Shown here piece by piece: positions 1 to 5,393 of a DNA stretch of 7,766 nucleotides. Every line of letters begins with the position of its first letter. The first letter of the stretch is position 1. Under the pieces are notes generated by a model, which did not search any database, was not told the origin of the DNA, and worked only from the letters and a program-made list of their open reading frames with translations. Location: positions 1 through 7,766 of the forward strand of contig JACZUR010000101.1 of the NCBI GenBank assembly GCA_022573095.1, read 5' to 3'. Origin of the DNA: Gemmatimonadota bacterium (GTDB taxonomy: Bacteria > Gemmatimonadota > Gemmatimonadetes > Gemmatimonadales > GWC2-71-9). A program made the translations under genes and the position numbers.

Positions 1-414
1 TAAGCACGATAGAAATCCGGTTTGCGTGCAGGGCTGCCAGGTTGCTGCACCAATCACGAAGCCCGTGAAGGTGCCCAAGATGGCCCCGAGCACAGCACCA
101 CTTCCGCTGTGGTGGCGAGTCCCCACGAATTGCTCAAGTCGCCTACCATCGTTGAGGGCAACGACCCCGCCGGGCCTGATGACCACGGTGTCACCTGTCA
201 GCCGGACCAGGGTCCCAGTCACGTACCGTTGGGACTGGCCGTCAGCAGCCGGGATTACAACCCGCACCCGAGCTCCGTTTGCCAGTGGTGGTTCGGTCTG
301 TGCGGCTGCGGACTGAGCCAGTGCAAATATAACGCTCAGGCTCGTGGCTACTTGCACGACGGAGCGGAGCACCGCTTGAGCCAAGCCCGCGAGGCAGTTG
401 TTCAGACACCACAT
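1..414 (-). CDS. Secreted Gly-zipper protein, 3' end cut by window edge
   Basis: Open reading frame of 138 codons from ATG at 414, still open at base 1, so the C-terminus is missing. A Shine-Dalgarno AAAAAGGAGA (421-430) lies 6 nt before the ATG and fixes the start. Residues 1-38 look like a Sec signal peptide: a long hydrophobic stretch ending Ala-Ala-Ala before Gln39, a good signal peptidase I site. The mature part begins with a short beta-rich domain (GARVRVVI near 47, GTLVRL and DTVVIR near 67-80). It continues into a Gly-rich hydrophobic segment (about residues 107-124, GAVLGAILG...GFVIGAA) of Gly-zipper type. The protein is probably periplasmic or envelope-associated. I recognise the layout as common among uncharacterised proteins of Gemmatimonadota-like bacteria, but I cannot assign a function. 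It is preceded by one of the three CTTGAC tandem-repeat promoters of this window. Confidence 0.75.
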   Translation of the reverse strand, partial: MWCLNNCLAGLAQAVLRSVVQVATSLSVIFALAQSAAAQTEPPLANGARVRVVIPAADGQSQRYVTGTLVRLTGDTVVIRPGGVVALNDGRRLEQFVGTRHHSGSGAVLGAILGTFTGFVIGAATWQPCTQTGFLSCL

Positions 415-441
415 AGAACATCTCCTTTTTGAGTCGCCTCC

Positions 442-474
442 AACCTAGACTGGTGCCGTCAAGACGACGTCAAG
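442..474 (-). promoter_or_regulatory. Promoter with CTTGAC tandem repeat (site A)
   Basis: On the minus strand, CTTGAC-GTCGT-CTTGAC occupies 474-458, two exact hexamers with an 11-bp period. The second is followed by G, then 9 nt, then TAGGTT (447-442) as a -10-like hexamer. The repeat ends 43 nt before the ATG at 414. Orientation, period and spacing match sites B (2892-2908) and C (3126-3142). This is the expected layout of a class II promoter activated by an OmpR/PhoB-family response regulator (11-bp direct repeat replacing the -35). The repeat is seen; the regulator type is inferred. Confidence 0.6.
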
Positions 475-487
475 CAGAGCGTCGTCT
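462..487. repeat. Perfect inverted repeat overlapping site A
   Basis: Arms AGACGACG (462-469) and CGTCGTCT (480-487) are perfect 8-bp inverted repeats separated by 10 nt. The left arm covers the spacer and edge of the CTTGAC tandem repeat, so the two signals share bases. There is no T-run on either side, which argues against a Rho-independent terminator. It could be an operator for a second, dimeric regulator, or chance. Confidence 0.4.
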
Positions 488-528
488 AACAAGAAATGAA
501 CGCAATCCTGCGGCCGTTCTTGGAAATC

Positions 529-544
529 GCAGTGGAACCACCGC
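529..544 (-). terminator. Weak hairpin after the hydrolase gene
   Basis: On the minus strand, GCGGTG-GTTC-CACTGC can form a 6-bp stem (one G-U pair) with a tetraloop, about 70 nt past the stop codon of the alpha/beta hydrolase. It is followed only by GATTTCC, so the U-run is poor. It is the best candidate I see for the end of the three-gene operon, but read-through into the next minus-strand gene is possible. The remaining bases between 415 and 614 hold site A, its inverted repeat and nothing else I recognise. Confidence 0.2.
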
Positions 545-614
545 TTAAATCAGCCTCTTCGCCGATGGCCATGGGGTTAAGACTTGGCTACGCGTGAAGG
601 CATCGGCACTAGAT

Positions 615-1490
615 TCACTGCGCACCGGCGAGCGTCGTTTGCACGAGTCGCTCGATAGCTGCTGCCACCGCTCCCGGATTCTCCTCCTGAATGAAGTGCC
701 CTGCCCTGGTGACCAATTCGATCGTTACATTTGGCATCCGCTCTCTCAGCACTGCGACGTCGTCGCTGCTGGGACCGGACCGATGCTCGGTGGCACCGAG
801 GAGAACCACAACCGGACATTGGATTTCTGCCAGGTGGTCGGTGAGACGTTCCGGTTCCTCGGCACGCGACATTGCCCGCAGCACCTCGAGTGTCGCTCCT
901 AAATTTCGTTGGTAACCGCGTGTGTACTCGTGAATCACGTCCTCGGTAATCCAATGCTCAGTTGCGGACGCGCGTCTCATCTGCTGTCCGATCAATGCGA
1001 TAATAGCATGGGGTCCGAGTGTGCGAATTACGCTGGTAAACCTCATTGCGAATCGAAAACCCGGCGTTGCGAGGCTCTCCGTAATGCCGCCCTCGAGAGA
1101 GACAATCCCGCTGACGTGACGAGGGTGACGGTACGCAAGGCGATACGCGATGGACGCACTGACCGAGTGCGCGACGATCAAAACCTGCCGGTCCACGAGG
1201 GTGTCCAACACCGCGGCGATCCGGTCGGCCTGCGCGGTGAGCGAGTAATCTGCGTTCGCCGGGTGGGCCGATGATCCGAACCCGAGCGGTTCGATCACAA
1301 TTGTTCGGAACCTAGTTTGATCGAGAAGCGCAATGACCTTGCGGTACCCGTACGCCGATCCGATCAAGCCAGGGATGAACACTACGGTCTCCCCTGAACC
1401 GGAGACGGTGACCTGCAGCGTGTCGTTCGGCGCGGCGGCGGGACCGCCCGGGTTCAAGGCGGCCGCCAGGAGTATGGTGAGTAGTCTCAT
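615..1490 (-). CDS. Exported alpha/beta hydrolase
   Basis: A 291-residue protein of the alpha/beta-hydrolase fold superfamily (esterase, lipase or related; substrate unknown). The frame stays open upstream to 1637, but ATG at 1490 is preferred. It starts a clear signal peptide (MRLLTILLAAALNPGGPAAA, residues 1-20), has AAAGGA 10 nt upstream (1501-1506), and avoids overlapping the preceding gene. An oxyanion-region loop, FIPGLIGS, lies at 38-45. The nucleophile elbow VAHSVSAS puts Ser109 in the AHSxS variant of GxSxG. The catalytic His is His265 in RAGHFIQEENP. The acid after the sixth strand is probably Glu235 (LLGATEHRSG), where most relatives have Asp. The signal peptide predicts a periplasmic or secreted enzyme. 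It is the third gene of the operon, 44 nt after the YdjM-like gene. Confidence 0.85.
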   Translation of the reverse strand: MRLLTILLAAALNPGGPAAAPNDTLQVTVSGSGETVVFIPGLIGSAYGYRKVIALLDQTRFRTIVIEPLGFGSSAHPANADYSLTAQADRIAAVLDTLVDRQVLIVAHSVSASIAYRLAYRHPRHVSGIVSLEGGITESLATPGFRFAMRFTSVIRTLGPHAIIALIGQQMRRASATEHWITEDVIHEYTRGYQRNLGATLEVLRAMSRAEEPERLTDHLAEIQCPVVVLLGATEHRSGPSSDDVAVLRERMPNVTIELVTRAGHFIQEENPGAVAAAIERLVQTTLAGAQ

Positions 1491-1534
1491 CTTTCTGTGA
1501 TCCTTTCGAGCGAGTTGGCAGATCCGGCGATGGC

Positions 1535-1990
1535 TCAGGCAAACACCACGGTTGCACGCCACGTGAAGAATGCCAGCACCGCGCCCTCGAGAACCCACGC
1601 CATCGGCTGGCGGTAGTAGCCCCTGTACATCTCCCATCCCCAGTAGCCGGTGTCCTTGAACAGGGCCAACGTGAACCGTTTCTTCGAGAACGGCCAGAGA
1701 AGTGGTAACCCGACTGTACTCCCGATGTCCGCCGCGTAGTGCGTCACTAGAGCCACGAAGGCGAAGGGCGCGTAGGCTGGGGCAATGAGATACACGATGC
1801 CCGTGACAACGAACGCGAATGTGAAGCTGTGGGTTAGCGTGCAGTGGAAGTCCGGCTTGGCGAAGCCGGCCCTGACCACCAGTGAGTCCGCGTTTGGCAA
1901 GTAGTGTATGCCGAGGCAGAACAGTGCCATCTTTGGGCTCCAGTTGAAGGAAGCTATCGATAGCGCTAGCGGGACATGTCCGAGTTGCAT
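1535..1990 (-). CDS. YdjM-like (DUF457) membrane protein
   Basis: A 151-residue protein resembling the YdjM/DUF457 family of small inner-membrane proteins, described as membrane-bound metal-dependent hydrolases. Family-like landmarks in order are His29 and Asp35 in GIHYLPNADSL, THS at 53-55, and HYAADIGSTVGLPLLWPFS at 84-102, where His84 and Asp88 fit the family's H-x3-D pattern. Hydrophobic stretches lie at about 56-82 and 131-150. The His/Asp set could bind a metal, but no activity has been firmly shown for the family to my knowledge. ATG at 1990 has GGAG (1998-2001) 7 nt upstream, inside the 20-nt gap after the VTT gene. That gap is too short for a separate promoter, so the gene is the second of the operon. 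Confidence 0.75.
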   Translation of the reverse strand: MQLGHVPLALSIASFNWSPKMALFCLGIHYLPNADSLVVRAGFAKPDFHCTLTHSFTFAFVVTGIVYLIAPAYAPFAFVALVTHYAADIGSTVGLPLLWPFSKKRFTLALFKDTGYWGWEMYRGYYRQPMAWVLEGAVLAFFTWRATVVFA

Positions 1991-2010
1991 TTTAGTTCTC
2001 CATCATGAGG

Positions 2011-2847
2011 CTAGGTTGACGCATGAGGCGCATTCGTTGTCGTGTCGGTGACCGGCGTGCGCACGAAAGTTGGATGTGTGAGATCTTCGCTACCGCCCGC
2101 GGCGATTGCCGTCTTCAGGACCTGCGCGCGGCGACGAGACATAGCCACCAGAGTACCAGCAAGCACCAGCACTCCTCCGCCGAGCAAGATCGTAGCACTG
2201 CTGAGGGGGAGAGCCGCTCCAAGCGACGCGATCAGGAAGATTCGCGGATAGCGACCAACAACCGTGGCCGCGATGAACCGTGGTGTCGGGTACTTCACGA
2301 TCACGGCGCAGATCCGGACCGCCCAGAACGGGATCGGCGTGAAAGCAGCGACGACTGTCGTGAGAAATGGCTGGACCGCGAACCAAGCCGTGAGCCGGCG
2401 GGACAGTCGCGTCGAGCGGACGCCGGTTAACGCCTTCGAGTGCATGACTGTACCAAAGACGCGGTAGTTGACCCACTCGACCAAGGCTATCCCCGCCACG
2501 CCGAGGGTGGCCAGCACTGTCGGTGGGTAGAGCTTGCCGAAGGCCATCAAGATCGGCTCTGAAGCGCTCGGCAGAAACGTGGCTGTTGGCCCGCTGGTGA
2601 AGAACATGAGCCAGGTGAAAACCGCCAACTGGGTAGCAACCGGGAACAACGCGCAAACCAGCACAGTTAAAGCACCTGCCGTCATGCAGCTGTATATCAT
2701 TGGATCCCAGGACCGATCCAGTACCTTGCTGAACGCAGCGTTACGCAAACCCGACAGAGCACCACGAACGGACTCCGTCACCGGAAACGCGCCGGGCTCT
2801 CGATGACTCAGCCCTCGTTGCAAGCCCCTCAGGTATCGGTGGTACAT
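2011..2847 (-). CDS. VTT/DedA-like integral membrane protein
   Basis: A 278-residue multi-pass membrane protein with hallmarks of the VTT (SNARE-associated/DedA) domain. FLPSASEPIL (91-100) is the re-entrant-loop-like segment with Glu97. A Gly-rich helix, TLGVAGIALVEWVNYRVFG, spans about 114-132. FTPIPFWAVR lies at 169-178, and a C-terminal part with RF...GRYPR (190-202) precedes a last hydrophobic pair. Family members act in lipid-carrier or phospholipid transport across the inner membrane; the substrate here is unknown. I chose ATG at 2847 over the in-frame ATG at 2880. The former has GGAG (2854-2857) 6 nt upstream, while the latter has no ribosome site and lies inside the predicted -10 of promoter B. 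First gene of an operon with the YdjM-like and hydrolase genes. The tail after residue 240 is polar and rich in Thr. Confidence 0.75.
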   Translation of the reverse strand: MYHRYLRGLQRGLSHREPGAFPVTESVRGALSGLRNAAFSKVLDRSWDPMIYSCMTAGALTVLVCALFPVATQLAVFTWLMFFTSGPTATFLPSASEPILMAFGKLYPPTVLATLGVAGIALVEWVNYRVFGTVMHSKALTGVRSTRLSRRLTAWFAVQPFLTTVVAAFTPIPFWAVRICAVIVKYPTPRFIAATVVGRYPRIFLIASLGAALPLSSATILLGGGVLVLAGTLVAMSRRRAQVLKTAIAAGGSEDLTHPTFVRTPVTDTTTNAPHAST

Positions 2848-2853
2848 GGTACG

Positions 2854-2857
2854 CTCC
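2854..2857 (-). promoter_or_regulatory. Ribosome binding site deciding the VTT start
   Basis: GGAG on the minus strand, 6 nt before ATG 2847. The alternative start at 2880 has no purine-rich stretch upstream, so this site supports the shorter protein. Confidence 0.6.
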
Positions 2858-2875
2858 GGTAATCGTGACGACCGA

Positions 2876-2908
2876 AGCATCGCAGCGGTGTGTCAAGTGG
2901 GCGTCAAG
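2876..2908 (-). promoter_or_regulatory. Promoter with CTTGAC tandem repeat (site B)
   Basis: On the minus strand, CTTGAC-GCCCA-CTTGAC occupies 2908-2892, with an 11-bp period. It is followed by A, 9 nt, then GATGCT (2881-2876) as a -10-like hexamer. The repeat ends 44 nt before ATG 2847. It would drive the VTT/YdjM-like/hydrolase operon. It matches sites A and C in sequence, orientation and spacing. The hexamer fits TATAAT at only three positions, as expected of an activator-dependent promoter. Confidence 0.6.
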
Positions 2909-2970
2909 TGAAGAGCCAGAATGCACTGTCCCTTCGCGCATGAGAGACGTGTTGGGAGGACGCTCCACGC

Positions 2971-2994
2971 AGAGACTGCTTGGGCAGAGTCTCT
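2971..2994. repeat. Inverted repeat in the divergent region
   Basis: AGAGACT (2971-2977) and AGTCTCT (2988-2994) are perfect 7-bp arms around a 10-nt loop. No T-run follows directly. It could be an operator or an RNA hairpin; nothing in the sequence decides between them. Confidence 0.35.
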
Positions 2995-3014
2995 CTAAAT
3001 GAGTAGGCGGTGTT

Positions 3015-3058
3015 GGTTCCTAGTGCGTTGAGGAGCCTGACGGGTTTTTGAATTTTTT
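3015..3058 (+). terminator. Possible Rho-independent terminator with no gene upstream
   Basis: GGTTCCT (3015-3021) pairs with AGGAGCC (3031-3037) through 7 bp including one G-U, with a 9-nt loop. T5 (3045-3049) and T6 (3053-3058) follow. The 7-nt gap between stem and first T-run weakens it. No plus-strand protein gene precedes it, so if real it would end a short noncoding transcript. Alternatively it is simply AT-rich DNA upstream of promoter C. Confidence 0.25.
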
Positions 3059-3125
3059 ACATCTAGGCGCGTGGCCAACGGGAAGTGAGCCTTCCTCGGC
3101 ACCTTGAACGCGGCATCGGATCGCG

Positions 3126-3158
3126 CTTGACGCTTGCTTGACGCAAGGAAGCCATTCT
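3126..3158 (+). promoter_or_regulatory. Promoter with CTTGAC tandem repeat (site C)
   Basis: CTTGAC-GCTTG-CTTGAC occupies 3126-3142, with an 11-bp period. It is followed by G, 9 nt, then CATTCT (3153-3158) as a -10-like hexamer. The repeat ends 45 nt before ATG 3188. It faces away from site B and drives the beta-barrel gene. A degenerate copy, CTTGAA, lies 23 bp upstream at 3103-3108 and may be an extra weak half-site. Confidence 0.6.
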
Positions 3159-3187
3159 AGATCCGACTTCAGCTGAAGGTAATTGCT

Positions 3188-3874
3188 ATGCGTACGCGCA
3201 ATCTCCATGGCCCCTTGCTGCTCGCCGTCTGGCAGTTCGCACCCCTCTCGGTGACCCAGGATTCCCTTGGCACGCACCGCGTTTCCGTTGGTTACGGCAC
3301 CGGCCAGTTCGAGGACCGGACCCTCTCCTGTGCCGGTGACGTGCTCAGTGCCGCTCCCGCCCCCTACCAGGAAGTAGGCGTCCAGTTGGATTTCTGGAGA
3401 GACCGCTACCGATACACCGTCTACGCCGGGCGCCATTCCACCGACTTGTCCACTTACGCCGGCTTATTCTCAGGAGCCGCGGTCGCGTGGGAAGGTCAGT
3501 ACTTCGGCATCGGTACGGGGGTGAGCAGCGTGTCCGGCTCGGACGGATTCACCAGTCCCTCTGCCTATCTCCGATTGGGAAACCTGGACCGTGTGCATTT
3601 GTTTATGGATGTGCTTTCGCCAACACCCACCCTCGGAATGTCCGGGCTCGCTCGAACCGGACTTGGCTTCAACAGGGGTCACCTGCGCGGCTCCAGTGGT
3701 CGGGTTGGGATTGACTTGCCCCTGCATGCTGACGAGGCATATCCGTTCGGAGTCTCGGGTGAGTGGCTAACGCCCCTGACCGGTAACACAGACTTGATCG
3801 TGCAGGGACGCTGGGCGCCAAGTGAAGAGCACGCAAGTTGGGGAACGGGTCTTGGATTACGGTACAGTTTCTAA
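3188..3874 (+). CDS. Putative outer-membrane beta-barrel protein
   Basis: A 228-residue protein not matched to a named family. After a basic start (MRTRNLHG) comes a hydrophobic stretch (about 9-22) that may be a signal peptide, although the cleavage site is not clean. The rest alternates short amphipathic strands with Gly/Ser/Asp turns: RVSVGYGTG, EVGVQLDFW, YRYTVYAGRH, YFGIGTGVSS, SAYLRLGNL, VGIDLPLHA and LIVQGRWAP. It closes with GLGLRYSF, ending in Phe228. A C-terminal aromatic residue on a final strand is the recognition feature of BAM-assembled outer-membrane proteins. Its size fits a barrel of roughly 8-10 strands. GAAGGT (3175-3180) lies 7 nt before the ATG. The gene is monocistronic, with a CTTGAC tandem-repeat promoter (site C) upstream. 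Transport, adhesion or structural roles are all open. Confidence 0.7.
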   Translation: MRTRNLHGPLLLAVWQFAPLSVTQDSLGTHRVSVGYGTGQFEDRTLSCAGDVLSAAPAPYQEVGVQLDFWRDRYRYTVYAGRHSTDLSTYAGLFSGAAVAWEGQYFGIGTGVSSVSGSDGFTSPSAYLRLGNLDRVHLFMDVLSPTPTLGMSGLARTGLGFNRGHLRGSSGRVGIDLPLHADEAYPFGVSGEWLTPLTGNTDLIVQGRWAPSEEHASWGTGLGLRYSF

Positions 3875-3930
3875 CCTAACACATTGGCTTGGGTCGGATA
3901 CGTCACTTCCGGCAGGTTTCTCTTCGTAGC

Positions 3931-3955
3931 CGACGACAAAACGGCAGGTTCGTCG
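3931..3955. repeat. Inverted repeat between convergent genes
   Basis: CGACGA (3931-3936) and TCGTCG (3950-3955) form a perfect 6-bp stem with a 13-nt loop in the 119-nt gap between the convergent beta-barrel and signal-peptidase-like genes. It may act as a shared transcription end, but there is no U-run on either strand. A 9-bp direct repeat, CGGCAGGTT (3910-3918 and 3942-3950), overlaps it. Confidence 0.25.
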
Positions 3956-3993
3956 ACTCTCCGCCTCACTTATAATCCCCCGCACATATCACC

Positions 3994-4551
3994 TTAACGC
4001 AGCCTCCTGCCCCAAACAGTTCTCCCAGCCTTCGCCAGGATATCCACTAGCGGAACAAACCCGACGAACCTGCTGTCGGGCCAGCCCACCATATCCCGGG
4101 TGTCGGACAGAAGTACAACCGAATCGGTGGGTACAATCCATGGACCCCAATCGTAGATTGTCTTTTCAATTGCTAATTCGGATCGTGAAGCGGCAGGTTT
4201 CATGATCTGGTAGGGCCACTCTTGCACGGTGCCGTTCAAAATCACGGCACCTGAGCTCATCGCTACAGTGTCACCAGGCAGCGCGACCAGTCTGCGGAGG
4301 ACGTGAAAAACCCCGTCTGCATCCTCGAAGCGGAAGAGGACTAAGTCACCGCGCTCGAGCTCGCCGGGCGGGCTCCAGGCGAAGAAATATTCGTGGGCGC
4401 TCAACGTCGGCTCCATGGACGGGCCCGTCATGTAATAGATCGATGGCCAGCGCGTCCCCAATCTCGTTGTCCAGGCTCCCACACCGGCGAACGCGGCGAA
4501 CAGGATCCAGATTACGATGCGCAGCGGAGATGTTCTTTGGGAGACCGGCAT
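3994..4551 (-). CDS. Signal peptidase I homologue with Lys-to-Arg at the catalytic base
   Basis: A 185-residue LepB/S26-family protein. One N-terminal membrane anchor (about 11-27) is followed by the conserved boxes. Box B is TGPSMEPTL with nucleophile Ser45, box C is RGDLVLFR (67-74), and box D is LRRLVALPGDTV (85-96). Box E is SDTRDMVGWPDSRFVGFVP (149-167). Signal peptidase I cleaves signal peptides from exported proteins on the outer face of the inner membrane with a Ser/Lys dyad. Aligning PGD with E. coli LepB (KRAVGLPGD) places Arg86 at the general base Lys145. Box E also has Ser149 where Gly is usual. Codons 86-87 read CGC AGA, so no single-base error restores Lys. The protein may be inactive, specialised or a relative of other function. 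ATG 4551 is the only ATG before an in-frame stop upstream; the ribosome site is weak. Confidence 0.85.
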   Translation of the reverse strand: MPVSQRTSPLRIVIWILFAAFAGVGAWTTRLGTRWPSIYYMTGPSMEPTLSAHEYFFAWSPPGELERGDLVLFRFEDADGVFHVLRRLVALPGDTVAMSSGAVILNGTVQEWPYQIMKPAASRSELAIEKTIYDWGPWIVPTDSVVLLSDTRDMVGWPDSRFVGFVPLVDILAKAGRTVWGRRLR

Positions 4552-4589
4552 CCGAGTTGTCGGATTAGTTCGGTGGAGGGGCAGGCGCC

Positions 4590-4616
4590 GGTATCTTCAT
4601 CTTGATGCAAGATACC
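4590..4616. repeat. Inverted repeat upstream of the signal-peptidase-like gene
   Basis: GGTATCTT (4590-4597) and AAGATACC (4609-4616) are perfect 8-bp arms separated by 11 nt, 38 nt before the start at 4551. A -10-like TATATT on the minus strand (4624-4619) sits immediately upstream, so the element would cover the transcription start or leader of that gene. The size fits an operator for a dimeric repressor; a leader hairpin is equally possible. Confidence 0.4.
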
Positions 4617-4723
4617 CGAATATAGCTCTTGAGATGAATAAACGGCTAACCTTATAGCGAACCCGAAACGCCGCCACCTAACGCCAACCTTCCCAACCCC
4701 CAATTATCTCACGGCGAGAGAAT

Positions 4724-4748
4724 TGCAACGCGGTTGCACGATGCAACC
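4724..4748. repeat. Three alternating TGCAAC/GTTGCA arms with 3-bp spacers
   Basis: TGCAAC (4724-4729), GTTGCA (4733-4738) and TGCAAC (4742-4747) follow each other with 3-bp spacers, a 9-bp period and alternating orientation. The right pair extends to a 7-bp palindrome, GGTTGCA/TGCAACC (4732-4738, 4742-4748). It lies 37 nt past the end of mocA and about 170 nt upstream of the signal-peptidase-like gene. No U-run follows on the minus strand, so it is a poor terminator; a multi-site operator is the more natural reading. Confidence 0.4.
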
Positions 4749-4784
4749 ACGCTAACTAGAGGTACCATGAGCAGTTCCCGCAGA

Positions 4785-5393
4785 TCACTGCAAGGAAATC
4801 TTCAGCGCTCTCTCGTAGTCATCGGGTTCGTCCACGTCGGCTAGGGCGGCTTCCGGCCACTCTACGATTTCGGCTGCGTCGCGATACCGCTCCACCAATC
4901 GTTTCCCCATTTCCTCACCCTCGCTCGCCCGGAGTTCCGTGAACAACGCGTGGTCGAACAACGTTGGCGGTGCGTTGATGCTACCGTACCGCGATACGAC
5001 GAGCGGAGCGCCGCTCTCCCGATAGCGCGACACGACCTCGCGCAGCATCTTGGTCGTAACGAAGGGCATGTCGGCGAGCACAACGCATACCGCTGAGACG
5101 TTATCTCCTAACTCTGCAACAGCGATTCCCAGCGAGCTGCTCATGCCCATCTCGTAGCGATCATTTACGATCACGTGAATCGGCAGGGAGCCAATGCGCC
5201 GCCGTACTAGGTCTGCTTCATAGCCGAGTACGACGACTACCGGATCGAGCTCCGCTGCGAGAACACGTTTCACGCAGCGTTCGATCAGTGTCTCGTCCTC
5301 CAATTCGAGCAGCAGCTTGTTCTCGCTCATGCGTGTCGACGCTCCGGCCGCCAAGACGATACCAGCGATCTGATCGCTACGGCTAGATGTCAT
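4785..5393 (-). CDS. mocA: MocA-like molybdenum cofactor nucleotidyltransferase
   Basis: A 202-residue protein of the MobA-like NTP-transferase family, of MocA type. MocA transfers CMP from CTP to molybdopterin-Mo to make the cytosine-dinucleotide cofactor used by xanthine-dehydrogenase-type hydroxylases. The nucleotide loop LAAGASTRM (14-22) is followed by Lys26. GYEAD (57-61), NDRYEMGMSSSL (77-88), the metal-binding ADMP (107-110) and a late DVDEPDDY (186-193) complete the family pattern. Length is normal for the family. The start codon lies inside the end of xdhC: the 11 bases ATGACATCTAG hold both the mocA start and the xdhC stop, implying translational coupling, and no strong ribosome site is needed or seen. 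CTP rather than GTP preference is inferred from the pairing with xdhC. Confidence 0.85.
   Translation of the reverse strand: MTSSRSDQIAGIVLAAGASTRMSENKLLLELEDETLIERCVKRVLAAELDPVVVVLGYEADLVRRRIGSLPIHVIVNDRYEMGMSSSLGIAVAELGDNVSAVCVVLADMPFVTTKMLREVVSRYRESGAPLVVSRYGSINAPPTLFDHALFTELRASEGEEMGKRLVERYRDAAEIVEWPEAALADVDEPDDYERALKISLQ

Larger units (their letters stand above)
2848..3187. other. 340-nt divergent intergenic region
   Basis: No convincing gene lies here. It carries two outward-facing copies of the CTTGAC tandem repeat, B near its left end and C near its right end, about 220 bp apart. Between them are an inverted repeat (2971-2994) and a hairpin followed by T-runs (3015-3058). A 20-codon frame from ATG 2940 has no ribosome site and is not called. 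Confidence 0.6.

Noticed and set aside
594..1274. Plus-strand frames opposite the hydrolase gene
   Set aside because: They are antisense shadows of a gene with clear catalytic motifs and have no recognisable domain.
1491..1637. 49-codon extension of the hydrolase to an ATG at 1637
   Set aside because: It would overlap the YdjM-like gene by about 100 nt and bury the signal peptide; ATG 1490 is the natural start.
2848..2880. N-terminal extension of the VTT protein from ATG 2880
   Set aside because: No ribosome site, and the ATG falls inside the -10-like hexamer of site B; ATG 2847 has a good GGAG.
2940..3002. 20-codon frame from ATG 2940 to TGA
   Set aside because: No ribosome site, no recognisable composition, and it spans an inverted repeat; not supported as a gene.
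3910..4201. Direct repeats of CGGCAGGTT at 3910, 3942 and 4191
   Set aside because: One copy is inside a coding region and the spacing is irregular; short enough to be chance.
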